Positions 47,244 through 56,177 of a stretch of 64,000 nucleotides of DNA are shown one piece after another (within the stretch, counting starts at the first letter, position 1; every line of letters begins with the position of its first letter). Source of the DNA: Pseudomonadota bacterium (lineage in GTDB: Bacteria > Desulfobacterota > Desulfovibrionia > Desulfovibrionales > Desulfovibrionaceae); contig JAEYDL010000006.1 of the NCBI GenBank assembly GCA_023403845.1, positions 1-64,000 of the forward strand, given 5' to 3'. Below the pieces are notes generated by a model. It had not been told where the DNA came from, ran no database searches, and was given only the letters and a program-made list of their open reading frames with translations. The translations under genes and the position numbers were made by a program.

Positions 47244-47450
47244 CGACGCGCTTCCGGTTCCAGCCGCCGAAGAGTCCTTCCGGGATTGTTCCCGGGAAAC
47301 TTTCGGCAACGCTGTTAAAGCAGCTTACAGGGGCGTAGCGCCTTTGTTCCATCCGCAAGCGGATGGATCGAAGACAATACGCCCTCTTGCATACAAAAGA
47401 AGAAACGGCGCAGGGACGAATGCGCCCGCATCCACGATCAGGGAGGACCC

Positions 47451-47915
47451 ATGACCCAGCCTGCAGCTTTCAACATCCAGAAAATCCTTTCCCTTCTGCC
47501 CCACCGCTATCCGTTCCTGCTCGTGGACCGGGTCAACGAGATTGTCGATGGAGAATACATCAAAGCTCACAAGTGCGTGAGCTTCAACGAGCCATTCTTT
47601 CAAGGACACTTCCCCGGCGTCCCCGTCATGCCCGGTGTCCTCATCATTGAGGCACTGGCCCAGACCGGCGGGCTTCTTGTTCTGCATGGCTTTGATCCCT
47701 CCGAAACCGAGGGCAAACTGTTCCTCTTTTCCGGGCTGGAAAAAGTCCGCTTCCGCCGCCCGGTCTATCCCGGCGACCGGCTTGATCTGGAATGCCGTCT
47801 CATTCGCCACAAGCTCAAGCTCTGGAAGATGGAAGGTCGGGCCTATGTGGAAGGGCAGCTTGCTGCCGAAGCCGAACTGACTGCCGCCGTTACCAGTCGG
47901 GAGGAAATGGCATGA
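47451..47915 (+). CDS. fabZ: 3-hydroxyacyl-ACP dehydratase FabZ
   Basis: A 154-residue hot-dog-fold dehydratase of fatty-acid elongation. LLPHRYPFLLVDRV carries the typical N-terminal text and GHFPGVPVMPGVLIIEALAQ holds the catalytic His and Glu. The stop overlaps the lpxA start by four bases, a classic fabZ-lpxA coupling that balances phospholipid and lipid A synthesis. Confidence 0.95.
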   Translation: MTQPAAFNIQKILSLLPHRYPFLLVDRVNEIVDGEYIKAHKCVSFNEPFFQGHFPGVPVMPGVLIIEALAQTGGLLVLHGFDPSETEGKLFLFSGLEKVRFRRPVYPGDRLDLECRLIRHKLKLWKMEGRAYVEGQLAAEAELTAAVTSREEMA

Positions 47916-48745
47916 GCGAAAGCCTGACGATCCATCCCACGGCTATTGTCGCTTCAAGTGCTGAACTCGGCGCGGGCGTGGAAATCGGCCCTTATGCAAT
48001 AATTGAAGAGAACGTGATTATCGGCGAAGGGAGTCGCGTGGATGCCCACGCGGTCATCAAAAGATATACCCGCATGGGCAAACGGAATCATATCCATTCC
48101 CATGCTCTGGTGGGCGGGGAACCTCAGGATCTCAAATTTCAGGGTGAAATCACCTGGCTTGAACTGGGCGACGAGAACACCATCCGCGAATTCGCCACGC
48201 TTCATCGTGGCACGGAGGGTGGTGGCGGGATCACCCGTGTGGGCAGCCGGAACCTGTGCATGGCCTATACCCATGTGGCACATGATTGTCAGGTGGGCGA
48301 CAACATCGTCCTGTCCAACGGGGCGACACTCGGCGGACATGTGAAGGTCGACGACTTTGCCATTATCGGCGGCCTGTCCGCCGTCCACCAGTTCAGCCAT
48401 ATCGGCACCCACGCCTTTGTGGGGGGAATGACGGGGGTCGCGCAGGATTTGCCTTCATGGATGCTGGCTGCGGGCAGCCGTGCCCTTGTACATGGTCCCA
48501 ATCTGGTCGGCCTGCGGCGTGTCGGCGCTTCTCGCGAAACAATCGCCGCCCTCAAAAAGGCGTTTCGTCTGGTGTGGCGCAGTGAATTATCGCGAGCCGC
48601 AGCACTCGCCCAACTGAGTGAAGAATATGCCTCCATTCCTGAACTCATGGAATTCGTAGACTTTGTCCGTAACAGTGAACGAGGTCTCTGCCCGGCTGAA
48701 AAAAATATTGCAAAAGGGCTTGACGACGACGCCCCAACAAGCTAA
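47912..48745 (+). CDS. lpxA: UDP-N-acetylglucosamine O-acyltransferase LpxA
   Basis: A 277-residue first enzyme of lipid A synthesis. Hexapeptide repeats run from about residue 7 to 190 (IHPTAIVASSAELGAGVEIG), the catalytic His lies in MAYTHVAHDCQVG, and the C-terminal helical domain (195-265) follows. It is some 15 residues longer than the E. coli enzyme. The ATG at 47912 overlaps the fabZ stop (ATGA). Confidence 0.95.
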   Translation: MSESLTIHPTAIVASSAELGAGVEIGPYAIIEENVIIGEGSRVDAHAVIKRYTRMGKRNHIHSHALVGGEPQDLKFQGEITWLELGDENTIREFATLHRGTEGGGGITRVGSRNLCMAYTHVAHDCQVGDNIVLSNGATLGGHVKVDDFAIIGGLSAVHQFSHIGTHAFVGGMTGVAQDLPSWMLAAGSRALVHGPNLVGLRRVGASRETIAALKKAFRLVWRSELSRAAALAQLSEEYASIPELMEFVDFVRNSERGLCPAEKNIAKGLDDDAPTS

Positions 48746-48787
48746 AAGCTCTTTCGTCGACAGCGCAATGCTGTTGCTGATAAAAAT

Positions 48788-48863
<76 letters not shown>

Positions 48864-48870
48864 TGAATTC

Positions 48871-48905
48871 AAAGGACTTACGGAATTTTCGTGAGTCCTT
48901 TTTTA
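48871..48905 (+). terminator. Terminator of the lpxA/tRNA-Thr transcript
   Basis: A 12-bp stem (48871-48882 with 48889-48900, one G-T wobble) followed by TTTTTT, eight bases after tRNA-Thr. Confidence 0.9.
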
Positions 48906-49292
48906 TTGTACTTTTTCCGCACCAGCTCTTCCGCCTTCAAATTGCCTGAAAACGCATGCCCAGCTTCCGTTCTCTCTGGAAAACTCTGTGCCTTTCAAAG
49001 AATCTCTCAGTGGACGCTCATGCCAGGTTGCTGGCGTCTTGCAGCTCAATGCAGATTGCCTTCCACCTGCCAAGACTCGCGCACAGTGCCAATCCCGTGG
49101 AAACAGTTTTTTCCGTATCATTGCGTTTTCCCGTTCCGGACATCACTCCGGGTCAGAGAAGTTTTTGAGCAAAAGGCTGTTCTCCATGCAGCTTTCTCAC
49201 GATGATTCTCCTCTCCTCTTTTGCTTTGAGGGTGAATGCGTTATCCTGAGGGCCAACCTATAAAAGGCTCAGCCATAACAAAGAGGTAATTC
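48906..49292. other. Non-coding stretch before the small lipoprotein
   Basis: About 390 bases without a credible gene. Several 60-100-codon frames on both strands lack ribosome sites and recognisable sequence. It ends with the ribosome site AGAGG of the small lipoprotein. Confidence 0.5.
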
Positions 49293-49454
49293 ATGTATCG
49301 CCTGCTTGCCTGTGCTTCTCTTCTTGCCCTGGCTCTCGGTCTCGCCGGCTGCTACCATCACCACGACCGTCCTGCGCCTCCACCACCGCGTCATGAACAG
49401 CCGGTACATAACAGGCCGGCTCCCCCGCATCATGGTCCGGCACACTGGATTTAA
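49293..49454 (+). CDS. Tiny His/Pro-rich lipoprotein
   Basis: A 53-residue predicted lipoprotein. The signal MYRLLACASLLALALGLAGC ends in a clear lipobox (GLAGC, Cys20). The mature part is only about 33 residues and is rich in His and Pro (YHHHDRPAPPP, later PPHHGPAHW). The ribosome site AGAGG is six bases before the ATG, and a good terminator follows eight bases after the stop, so it is a complete single-gene unit. I recognise no named family. The histidines suggest metal binding, but that is inference. Confidence 0.75.
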   Translation: MYRLLACASLLALALGLAGCYHHHDRPAPPPPRHEQPVHNRPAPPHHGPAHWI

Positions 49455-49461
49455 CGAAAGA

Positions 49462-49493
49462 AAAGGTCATCTCCCCAAAGATGGCCTTTTTTC
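49462..49493 (+). terminator. Terminator of the small lipoprotein gene
   Basis: An 11-bp stem (49463-49473 with 49479-49489, one G-T wobble) followed by a T run to 49492. Confidence 0.88.
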
Positions 49494-49602
49494 TATAAAA
49501 AGCTCTCCCGGACGGTCTTCCCGCCCCAATAAAGCCTTTTCCTGATCGGGGAATCATTCCGTTCCAATTGCTCTGCTCCTCTGCCGGCAGGCCACCGTTA
49601 TG

Positions 49603-49634
49603 CGAAAAGGCCTGTCCTGATATTCGGACAGGCC
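49603..49634 (-). terminator. Terminator of metE
   Basis: A perfect 9-bp stem (49609-49617 with 49626-49634) is followed on the minus strand by TTTTCGC. It starts 21 bases after the metE-fusion stop. Confidence 0.85.
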
Positions 49635-49654
49635 CTCAGATTTTAATTGAAACG

Positions 49655-52600
49655 CTATTTCCAGACCTCTTCCGCTATATCCCGAATGAACGCGATCTTG
49701 GCCCACTGCTCTTCTTCCGTCAGAAGATTGCCTTCCTCCGTAGAAGCAAAACCGCATTGCGGACTAAGGCAAAGCTGATTTATGGGCACATAGCCGGTCG
49801 CCTCGCGAATTCTGTCGATCACGGTCCGTCTGTCCTCAAGCTGCCCGGTCTTGCTGGAAACTAGTCCGAGCACGACCTGCTGGTTCCGGATAAAGCGAAG
49901 AGGACGAAAATCCCCGGCCCTGTCGCTATCGTACTCAAGGAAGAAACCATCTACTCCGGCATTCCCGAAGAGTACCTCGGCAACCGGTTCGTAGCCTCCG
50001 GAAGAGAACCATGTGCTCCGGAAATTACCACGGCAGATATGCATGGTGACGATCATATCCGCAGGGCGATCCTCGATGGCCTTGTTGATCATGTGCACAT
50101 AGTCTTCAGCAAGTCTGTCCAGATCAAAACCACGCTTCTGATAGATCGCCCGTTTCTCTTCGGAGCAGAACTCTCCCCAGCTTGTATCGTCAAACTGAAG
50201 ATAACGGCATCCCGCGGCATAAAACGCAGCAACAGCCTTCCTGTAGACTGCGGCAATGGCATCAAGCAACTGTCCGCTCTCCTCATACTGCTCAATAGGC
50301 CGATAATTCGGATTCCTGACCGTAGTAATGAGGTGCAGCATTGATGGAGAGGGAATCGTGAACTTCACCTGCGTCCCCTGTGCGAGGGCCTGCGCGCTTT
50401 TGAAATCTTCAATAAACGGATGGTTGCCGAAATGAATCTCGGAAACGATCTCAATGGTTTCCGCCCTGGTCTGACGGTCCTTGAAGGCAATGGATCCCTG
50501 ATCCGCCGCCACCTTGCGTACCCCTTCAAGGTTCCAGAGGAAGTCGAGATGCCACCAGCTGCGACGAAACTCTCCGTCCGTCACGGCATGCAGGCCTAAC
50601 GCCTTCTGCTTCCGTATCAATCCGGCAATTTCGGCGTCTTCTACCTGCCGAAGCTCGCGCGCAGTCAATCTGCCCCTTGAAAAACGTTCACGAGCGTCTC
50701 TGAGTGCGGCGGGACGAAGAAAACTGCCTACGATATCATACCGGTAAGGAGCCCCTGTTTTTTGTATCGCCCCCGAGAGAGTGTCATTCATCACTTCCAT
50801 CCCTTTGAAATGAGGTTCGAGATACGGCACATGTTCCCGAAGTATGCGAGCAGCCCTGACCATGTTGTCCAGAGAGGCGAGCACTTCGGGCCATGCCCTT
50901 GTCTTCAGACCGCAATCCGGATTTATCCACAACCTTTCCGGTGCGATGAAGCGCAGAGCCTGCTTCAGCCGCGTCAGCATCTCTTCCGTATCCGGCACGC
51001 GGGGACTATGGATGTCATAGACTCCGGGACCTATGGCGCTCGGATATCTAAACTTGGTGAACGCCCGCAGCAGACTCATACCGCTCCGGCTGGCCTCTAT
51101 GCTGATGACGTCGGCATCCATGGCGGCGATCCAGCTGATAATGCTGTTGAATTCGCTGTAGCACATGTGGGTGTGGATTTGTGTAGTATCTCTGACGCCC
51201 GCAACAGTAAGCCGGAATCCCTCTATCGCCCATTCCAGATAGGCATCAGCTTCCCCCCTGCGCAACGGAAGTCCCTCACGCAAGGCGGCCTCGTCAATCT
51301 GGATGATATTCAGCCCGGCCCGTTCAAGATCGAGAACCTCATCATTCAGAGCAAGAGCTATCTGACGGCAGATATCCCTCCTTTCCAGATCGTCGCGGAC
51401 AAAGCTCCAGCAAAGGATGGTCACCGGTCCGGTAAGCATGCCCTTTACCGGTTTGGATGTCAGGCTTTGCGCATAAGAGAGCCAGAAAACCGTCATGGGG
51501 CATTTTCTGGATACATCTCCGAACAGAACTGGCGGCTTCACGCAGCGGCTGCCGTAACTCTGCACCCAGCCGAATTCCGTGAAACAGAAGCCTTCCAGCT
51601 GCTGTCCGAAATATTCCACCATATCCGTCCGTTCAGGTTCCCCGTGAACCAGTACGTCAAGCCCCAGTTTTTCCTGTTGTTCAATGATGTCCCGAATTTC
51701 ATTCCTGAGAAAAGCCTTATACCCCTCTTCGGAGAGCGCCCCGCTGCGATAATCAAGTCGAGCCTTGCGAATGACTTCAGTCTGAGGATAGGAACCGATG
51801 GTCGTCGTTGGAAACAGGGGAAGGTTGAGAATTTCCTGTTGCCGTCTGCATCGCTCCTCATAAGAACTTTTTCTTTGCAGACTTTCCGGAGAAATCCCCT
51901 TGCAGCGTTCCCGTACCGCGGCATCAAACGTTTTGGCATGACTGCAGCGGCTCTCCATGGCCAGCCTGTTCTTGTTGAGTTCCTCGGTACGCCATTCACC
52001 GTCGAGCGTCTTGCCGAGCAAGGCTATTTCATCGCATTTCTGCACAGCAAAGGCCATCCAGCTCCTGATCTCCGGATCAAGGTTCCTCTCCTGTTTCAGA
52101 TCAACGGGAACATGCAGGAGCGAGCAGCTCGAACCGACAAGCAGTCTGTCGTTGCCGAGCGAATCCGAGGCATTCCGCAATACGGAAAGCGCGGTCGCGT
52201 AATTGGTTTTCCAGATGTTGCGTCCGTTGACTATGCCGAGAGACAGACTCATGTGGCCGGGAAGCGCCAGGATCGCCTCGTCAAGCTGATCGGGAGCCGC
52301 GCAAAGATCCAGATGAAGCCCCGAGCATTCGGATGCCAGTGCGACGGCAAGATTGTCTCCCACTCTGCCGAAATAGGTCGTCAGGAGCGTCCGGGCGTCC
52401 GGCGCTTCCTTCCTCAACCTGCGGTAGACGGCGACGAACGAATCCCGCAGAGGCTGCACCATGTCCATACACAGGACAGGCTCGTCAATCTGGATCCAGC
52501 CACAGAGCGGCGCGAGCTTTCTCAAAAAATCTGCATATATTTCTGTAAGTTCAGAAAGAACTTGCCAACGAGAAGAGTCCGTCAATTCCGCACCCAGCGC

Positions 52601-53086
52601 AAGCCAGGTCATCGGACCGAGCAGAATCGGCTTGGGCCGATACCCCAGCCGGATCGCACTCGCGATATCCTTGAGCAACGGTTCAATGGAAGGTCGAAAT
52701 TTCTGGTTTGGTGAAAACTCGGGGACGATGTAATGATAATTTGTATTGAACCACTTCCGCATTCCCATAGCCGGAATGCTGCGCCTTCCATCTCCTCTGG
52801 CCATTGCGAAATAGGTTTCAAGGAGTGATTCGATGTTTCTGAAACGACTCGGCACGAACCCCAGAGCGACGGTCGTGTCAAGCACATGATCATAGAATGA
52901 AAAATCCCCCACGGCGACGCAGGAAAGTCCCGCCTCGTCCTGAATTGCCCAATGCTCTTTCTTCAATTCGTCAGCGACGGAACGAAGCTGTTCCTCGGAA
53001 AGCATTCCTTTCCAGAAACCTTCCAGAGCCTTCTTGAGTTCACGTTGTTTCCCTATGCGCGGGAAACCTAAAATGTGTGTCTGCAT
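49655..53086 (-). CDS. metE: Cobalamin-independent methionine synthase MetE fused to a YxjG-like module
   Basis: A 1143-residue protein. Residues 1-765 are a full MetE (E. coli 753), which transfers methyl from methyl-tetrahydrofolate to homocysteine. Its zinc ligands are visible in THMCYSEF (His, Cys), IEASRSG (Glu) and NPDCGLKTR (Cys). Residues 766-1143 are a complete YxjG/YxjH-like methionine-synthase C-domain homologue. This starts MNDTLSGAIQK, then YRYDIVGSFLRP, and keeps its own zinc ligands in TMHICRGN, FFLEYDSD and SPQCGFAS. Met766 (base 50791) is preceded by a GGA-rich ribosome-site-like stretch, as if two adjacent genes had lost the first stop codon. I chose ATG 53086 (GAAAGG upstream). 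A cobalamin riboswitch controls it. The second module may use another methyl donor. Confidence 0.93.
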   Translation of the reverse strand: MQTHILGFPRIGKQRELKKALEGFWKGMLSEEQLRSVADELKKEHWAIQDEAGLSCVAVGDFSFYDHVLDTTVALGFVPSRFRNIESLLETYFAMARGDGRRSIPAMGMRKWFNTNYHYIVPEFSPNQKFRPSIEPLLKDIASAIRLGYRPKPILLGPMTWLALGAELTDSSRWQVLSELTEIYADFLRKLAPLCGWIQIDEPVLCMDMVQPLRDSFVAVYRRLRKEAPDARTLLTTYFGRVGDNLAVALASECSGLHLDLCAAPDQLDEAILALPGHMSLSLGIVNGRNIWKTNYATALSVLRNASDSLGNDRLLVGSSCSLLHVPVDLKQERNLDPEIRSWMAFAVQKCDEIALLGKTLDGEWRTEELNKNRLAMESRCSHAKTFDAAVRERCKGISPESLQRKSSYEERCRRQQEILNLPLFPTTTIGSYPQTEVIRKARLDYRSGALSEEGYKAFLRNEIRDIIEQQEKLGLDVLVHGEPERTDMVEYFGQQLEGFCFTEFGWVQSYGSRCVKPPVLFGDVSRKCPMTVFWLSYAQSLTSKPVKGMLTGPVTILCWSFVRDDLERRDICRQIALALNDEVLDLERAGLNIIQIDEAALREGLPLRRGEADAYLEWAIEGFRLTVAGVRDTTQIHTHMCYSEFNSIISWIAAMDADVISIEASRSGMSLLRAFTKFRYPSAIGPGVYDIHSPRVPDTEEMLTRLKQALRFIAPERLWINPDCGLKTRAWPEVLASLDNMVRAARILREHVPYLEPHFKGMEVMNDTLSGAIQKTGAPYRYDIVGSFLRPAALRDARERFSRGRLTARELRQVEDAEIAGLIRKQKALGLHAVTDGEFRRSWWHLDFLWNLEGVRKVAADQGSIAFKDRQTRAETIEIVSEIHFGNHPFIEDFKSAQALAQGTQVKFTIPSPSMLHLITTVRNPNYRPIEQYEESGQLLDAIAAVYRKAVAAFYAAGCRYLQFDDTSWGEFCSEEKRAIYQKRGFDLDRLAEDYVHMINKAIEDRPADMIVTMHICRGNFRSTWFSSGGYEPVAEVLFGNAGVDGFFLEYDSDRAGDFRPLRFIRNQQVVLGLVSSKTGQLEDRRTVIDRIREATGYVPINQLCLSPQCGFASTEEGNLLTEEEQWAKIAFIRDIAEEVWK

Positions 53087-53182
53087 TTGCGTGTACCTTT
53101 CTGACTGTTGCAGTTGAAAAGTCCACGACCCTATCACCTCAGAAAACGGCGCAGAAATCCCCGCTACGGATATTTCGGCGTC

Positions 53183-53203
53183 ACTGTCTGATCGCGAGAC
53201 AGT
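53183..53203 (-). promoter_or_regulatory. Hairpin in the riboswitch expression platform
   Basis: A perfect 7-bp stem (53183-53189 with 53197-53203) lies just downstream of the aptamer on the minus strand. No T tract follows, so control is more likely at translation or by another folding switch than by simple termination. Confidence 0.5.
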
Positions 53204-53214
53204 CGTGCTTCCGG

Positions 53215-53353
53215 TGCATGCAAGGCGTCTCCTGGCTTCTGACCCCTTCTTGCTCGTGCCTTCCCACCCAAAGGCAGTGACAGGAGCGGGATTACGTCAG
53301 TTACAGTGGCGCGTCCGCGATGGATTTTCACCATCTTCCGTTTCTTGTATGCA
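53215..53353 (-). promoter_or_regulatory. Cobalamin riboswitch of metE
   Basis: Conserved core elements on the minus strand in order: GGTGAAAATCC, GCGCCACTGTAAC, GTCACTG, GGGAAGGC and the B12-box-like AGAAGCCAGGAGACGCC. The ends TGCATACAAG (53353-53344) and CTTGCATGCA (53224-53215) pair as the closing P1 stem with one mismatch. The aptamer is short and lacks the upstream AATAGGGAA element. Vitamin B12 is expected to switch off the B12-independent enzyme, as in other bacteria. Confidence 0.9.
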
Positions 53354-53367
53354 TAAATCAAGATTTA

Positions 53368-53396
53368 TTAATATATAGACTTGAAATAAACGTCAA
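53368..53396 (-). promoter_or_regulatory. Promoter of the riboswitch-metE transcript
   Basis: TTGACG (53396-53391), a 17-base spacer and TATTAA (53373-53368) on the minus strand. The predicted start near 53361 lies just before the aptamer. Confidence 0.7.
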
Positions 53397-53846
53397 CCCA
53401 TGAGGAAACAGGAGAAACCTGTTTTCCGCGGGAATGAACCGCCCTGGCAGCTCCTCGCCCCCTGACGCATCGATTCTGCAATCAGGCTGCACATGTTTTT
53501 TCGGGAACGACCAAAGGTCAATGCGGTTTGTTCTTCTCAGGCATGGAAGTCATGTGCCTTTATCCACAGAAATTCCGCAAAAAATCCATTTCCGAGCCTG
53601 AACATGTTCTTCTTCCGGCATGGGCCGCCGCTAATGCCGCCTTCGCCTGACAAGGCTTACGAACACTCCGGTCAAACATTCTTTCGGAAACATTCCGCGC
53701 AGCCCCCAAAAGAAAAACTCCCGCCCCCGCATATTCACAAAAAATTCTTTAATTTCATCATAATACAATATAAAAAATTATCAACCACCTCAACAGATCG
53801 GCATGCCGCTCCAGGCAGCATGCGACATGCTGGACACAGATCGGCT
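53397..53846. other. Non-coding stretch between metE promoter and hmc terminator
   Basis: About 450 bases without a credible gene. A plus-strand open frame across 53493-53954 has no ribosome site and runs through the hmc terminator and into hmcF, so I reject it. The stretch near 53745-53785 is A/T-rich. Nothing else recognised. Confidence 0.5.
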
Positions 53847-53881
53847 AAAAAACAAGGCGCCGTCCCCTGGACGACGCCTTG
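53847..53881 (-). terminator. Terminator of the hmc operon
   Basis: A 13-bp stem with one wobble (53853-53865 with 53869-53881) is followed on the minus strand by six T residues, 26 bases past the hmcF stop. Confidence 0.93.
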
Positions 53882-53907
53882 CACCTGTCTAGTGCTGAAG
53901 CAGCCGC

Positions 53908-55296
53908 TTATTCATCTTGCGGCTTCAGATGATCCGGAACGTCAAGCATGCTGATGACCAGCGGCTTAAGGAAGGACCACTTGATGTCGTGCACATGGTA
54001 AACTTCCATGGTATCGCGGATGGCGTCCCAGCAGTTATGACAGGGGGAAATCACCAGCTTGGCGCCCGTATCCCTGATCTGCTCCAGTTTCATGTACAGC
54101 CCCTTGTCGCGTTGGGGCCGGAACTTGCCGATACCGTTGAACCCGCCGCCGCCGCCGCAACAGAAGTTATCCTCGCGGTTGCAGGTCATTTCACGGAAGT
54201 CTTCCGCAATCTGACTCATAATATACCGGGTATGTTTGGCAAGACCGTGATTTCTGATGTAGTTGCACGAATCCTGCAAGGTCACGGGGCCTTTCAGACG
54301 TTTGGCCGGATCAATCTTGAGCTTGCCCTTGCGCAGAGCGTCGGCGAGCCATTCGACGTAATGCAGGAAGGGGACCGGAGGTTTCCCGTCCTCACGTCCG
54401 GCCCAGTATGGACCTTCCACTACGGTAGCGCGGTGGGCATGCCCACATTCCGTGCCCACGACCATTTTCGGGCGAAGCCGCTCGACTGCCCCGTAGATAC
54501 GGTTGATGTTCTGCTTGCAGGCTTCCCAGTCACCCGCGAACATGGCCAGAGAAGTATTTTCCCAGCCCACGGAAGGCACGGTCCACTTTTCCCCGGCGAC
54601 ATGGAACAGGATAGCGGCCTGAGCCACGTCTTCAGGATAATGCTTGGGTTCACGGGCGTTCAGGATATACATGACGTCGCAGTCTTCCCTGTCCACGGGG
54701 ATCTCGAGTCCCGGCCATTCTTCGGCCGTTTCCTCTTCCATCCACTCGCAGGTGTCCACCCAGTCTTCGGTGGTTACATCCATCTGCGCCCCATAGACAC
54801 GGTGCATGCCAGCCCCGATCTTCAACTCCCATGGCACGAATCCCTGATCATACAGAAGGCCGCGCAGATAACTGAACATGACGCCCATGTCGATTCCGTG
54901 CGGGCAATAGGTGCCACAGCGGTTGCAGCAGGTACATTTGGCCCATGCCACTTCCATGGCGCGGATCATGAACTGGGTATCGACATTACCCTTGCGCCGC
55001 AGCATTTCGCCGAGCGTAGACTGGATCTTGTATGAGGGAACCTGCTCGGGATCCCGATTGTTGGCCAGATACAGGAAACAGCTGTTGGCGCAAAGTCCGC
55101 AGTGTGCGCAGATTTCCAGCCACGTACGCGTACGGGATTTGCATGTTGTTTCCAGCGCCTTGGCCAGTGCGGGAACATCCACTTCCAGATGTTCCATTTC
55201 CTCGTAATATTGCTTTCCGCCCTTGTCCCCGAGCAGAGCCTTCAGCTCTTCCTCGGTCGTAATGGGCCGTCTGTTGCAGAATTTGCCTTCCGGCAT
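53908..55296 (-). CDS. hmcF: Hmc complex cytoplasmic iron-sulfur protein HmcF
   Basis: A 462-residue HdrD-like protein. Two ferredoxin-type cysteine clusters (CAHCGLCANSC and CTCCNRCGTYCP) are followed by CCG-type cysteine motifs (CGHAH and, at the C-terminal, NFCCGGGGGF with SPCHNCW). The family couples thiol/disulfide or quinone-like redox to electron transfer on the cytoplasmic side. The start with GGAGGG upstream (55296) gives the length of D. vulgaris HmcF. Last gene of the operon. Confidence 0.93.
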   Translation of the reverse strand: MPEGKFCNRRPITTEEELKALLGDKGGKQYYEEMEHLEVDVPALAKALETTCKSRTRTWLEICAHCGLCANSCFLYLANNRDPEQVPSYKIQSTLGEMLRRKGNVDTQFMIRAMEVAWAKCTCCNRCGTYCPHGIDMGVMFSYLRGLLYDQGFVPWELKIGAGMHRVYGAQMDVTTEDWVDTCEWMEEETAEEWPGLEIPVDREDCDVMYILNAREPKHYPEDVAQAAILFHVAGEKWTVPSVGWENTSLAMFAGDWEACKQNINRIYGAVERLRPKMVVGTECGHAHRATVVEGPYWAGREDGKPPVPFLHYVEWLADALRKGKLKIDPAKRLKGPVTLQDSCNYIRNHGLAKHTRYIMSQIAEDFREMTCNREDNFCCGGGGGFNGIGKFRPQRDKGLYMKLEQIRDTGAKLVISPCHNCWDAIRDTMEVYHVHDIKWSFLKPLVISMLDVPDHLKPQDE

Positions 55297-55319
55297 GGTA
55301 TCCCTCCAAGAACCCCGGT

Positions 55320-56000
55320 TTACCAGGGGAATACGGGGCCGCGCGTCGCGCCGCCACGCTTGATGGCGAAGTCCATGCCAAGCTGGCCACGCGACATGAA
55401 GTACAGCGCGATATGCGAAAGCTTGGTGAACGGAGCCAGAATGAGCACGAGTTCCGCCGCGAAGATGTGCCACAGCAGCCAGCTTTCATAGCCGGGAGCC
55501 TGCATCCGGGCGAGAAAGCCCGCAACCAGCACGAACAACGTCAGGCCCAGAACGAACCAGTCGGTCCTGTTCGTAATGAAACGCACCTCCGGCAGGGCGA
55601 TACGCCGCAAGATCATCATGATCCCGCCGATGATGCCGAGTACGGTCAACGCGTCGGAAAGTCCGAGCGGCATGGCGGGAAGGCTGAAGCCGAGACGTTC
55701 CTGCATGATGACCATATGTCCTGCGAGGAAAAGCGGCGCAATGACCACCCCGACATGGAAGAAGAAGAAGGCAACGGTAAAATAGGGCTGCTTCCTCCAG
55801 CTGTGCGTGGCAAAGGGAATCAGCCACTGAAACACGGAAGACAGAGCGCCTTTCATGCCGATATCGCGCCCCGGCCCATAGGCCACGCGCTCAAGACGCC
55901 AGTCCAGCCCCTTGATATAGCTGACCACACGCCAGGCCAATCCGATCACGAAGACAAGGATGGACAGCCACAGCATGGGCCCGGTGAGAAATCCGTACAT
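55320..56000 (-). CDS. hmcE: Hmc complex cytochrome-b-like membrane subunit HmcE
   Basis: A 226-residue integral membrane protein with five hydrophobic helices (near 5-25, 75-97, 112-132, 143-163 and 175-200) resembling the nitrate-reductase gamma/DsrM fold. His residues in THSWRK, FFHVGVV, AGHMVIM and LSHIALY could bind haem b. It would pass electrons between periplasmic HmcA and cytoplasmic HmcF. The ribosome site is GAGGAG. It lies between hmcD and hmcF. Confidence 0.9.
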   Translation of the reverse strand: MYGFLTGPMLWLSILVFVIGLAWRVVSYIKGLDWRLERVAYGPGRDIGMKGALSSVFQWLIPFATHSWRKQPYFTVAFFFFHVGVVIAPLFLAGHMVIMQERLGFSLPAMPLGLSDALTVLGIIGGIMMILRRIALPEVRFITNRTDWFVLGLTLFVLVAGFLARMQAPGYESWLLWHIFAAELVLILAPFTKLSHIALYFMSRGQLGMDFAIKRGGATRGPVFPW

Positions 56001-56018
56001 AGCAAAGCTCCTCGCTAA

Positions 56019-56162
56019 TTAGTCGGGTCTGCCGGTTCTCTTGTCGCGTCCGAACAGGAAACGCCAGAACCCGAGAAAGCCCAGCAAGGTCACGCCCATG
56101 AGCACATACGTCCAGCTCTTGGTGTGCACCAGAAACGAATACAGAGTCGGAAAATCATCCAT
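56019..56162 (-). CDS. hmcD: Hmc complex small membrane subunit HmcD
   Basis: A 47-residue protein (start MDDFPTLYSFLVHTKSW, then one transmembrane helix YVLMGVTLLGFLGFWRFLF and a basic tail). Size, position between hmcC and hmcE and the single helix match HmcD. GGAGGAGA lies four bases before the ATG. A second ATG two codons away is out of frame. Its function in the complex is unknown. Confidence 0.85.
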   Translation of the reverse strand: MDDFPTLYSFLVHTKSWTYVLMGVTLLGFLGFWRFLFGRDKRTGRPD

Positions 56163-56177
56163 GATGTCTCCTCCCGC

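Noticed and set aside
50762..52714. 650-codon open frame antisense to the metE fusion
   Set aside because: Mirror frame of a confidently identified gene; no ribosome site or known domain.
53493..53954. 153-codon open frame between metE and hmcF
   Set aside because: It includes the hmc terminator and part of hmcF and has no ribosome site.
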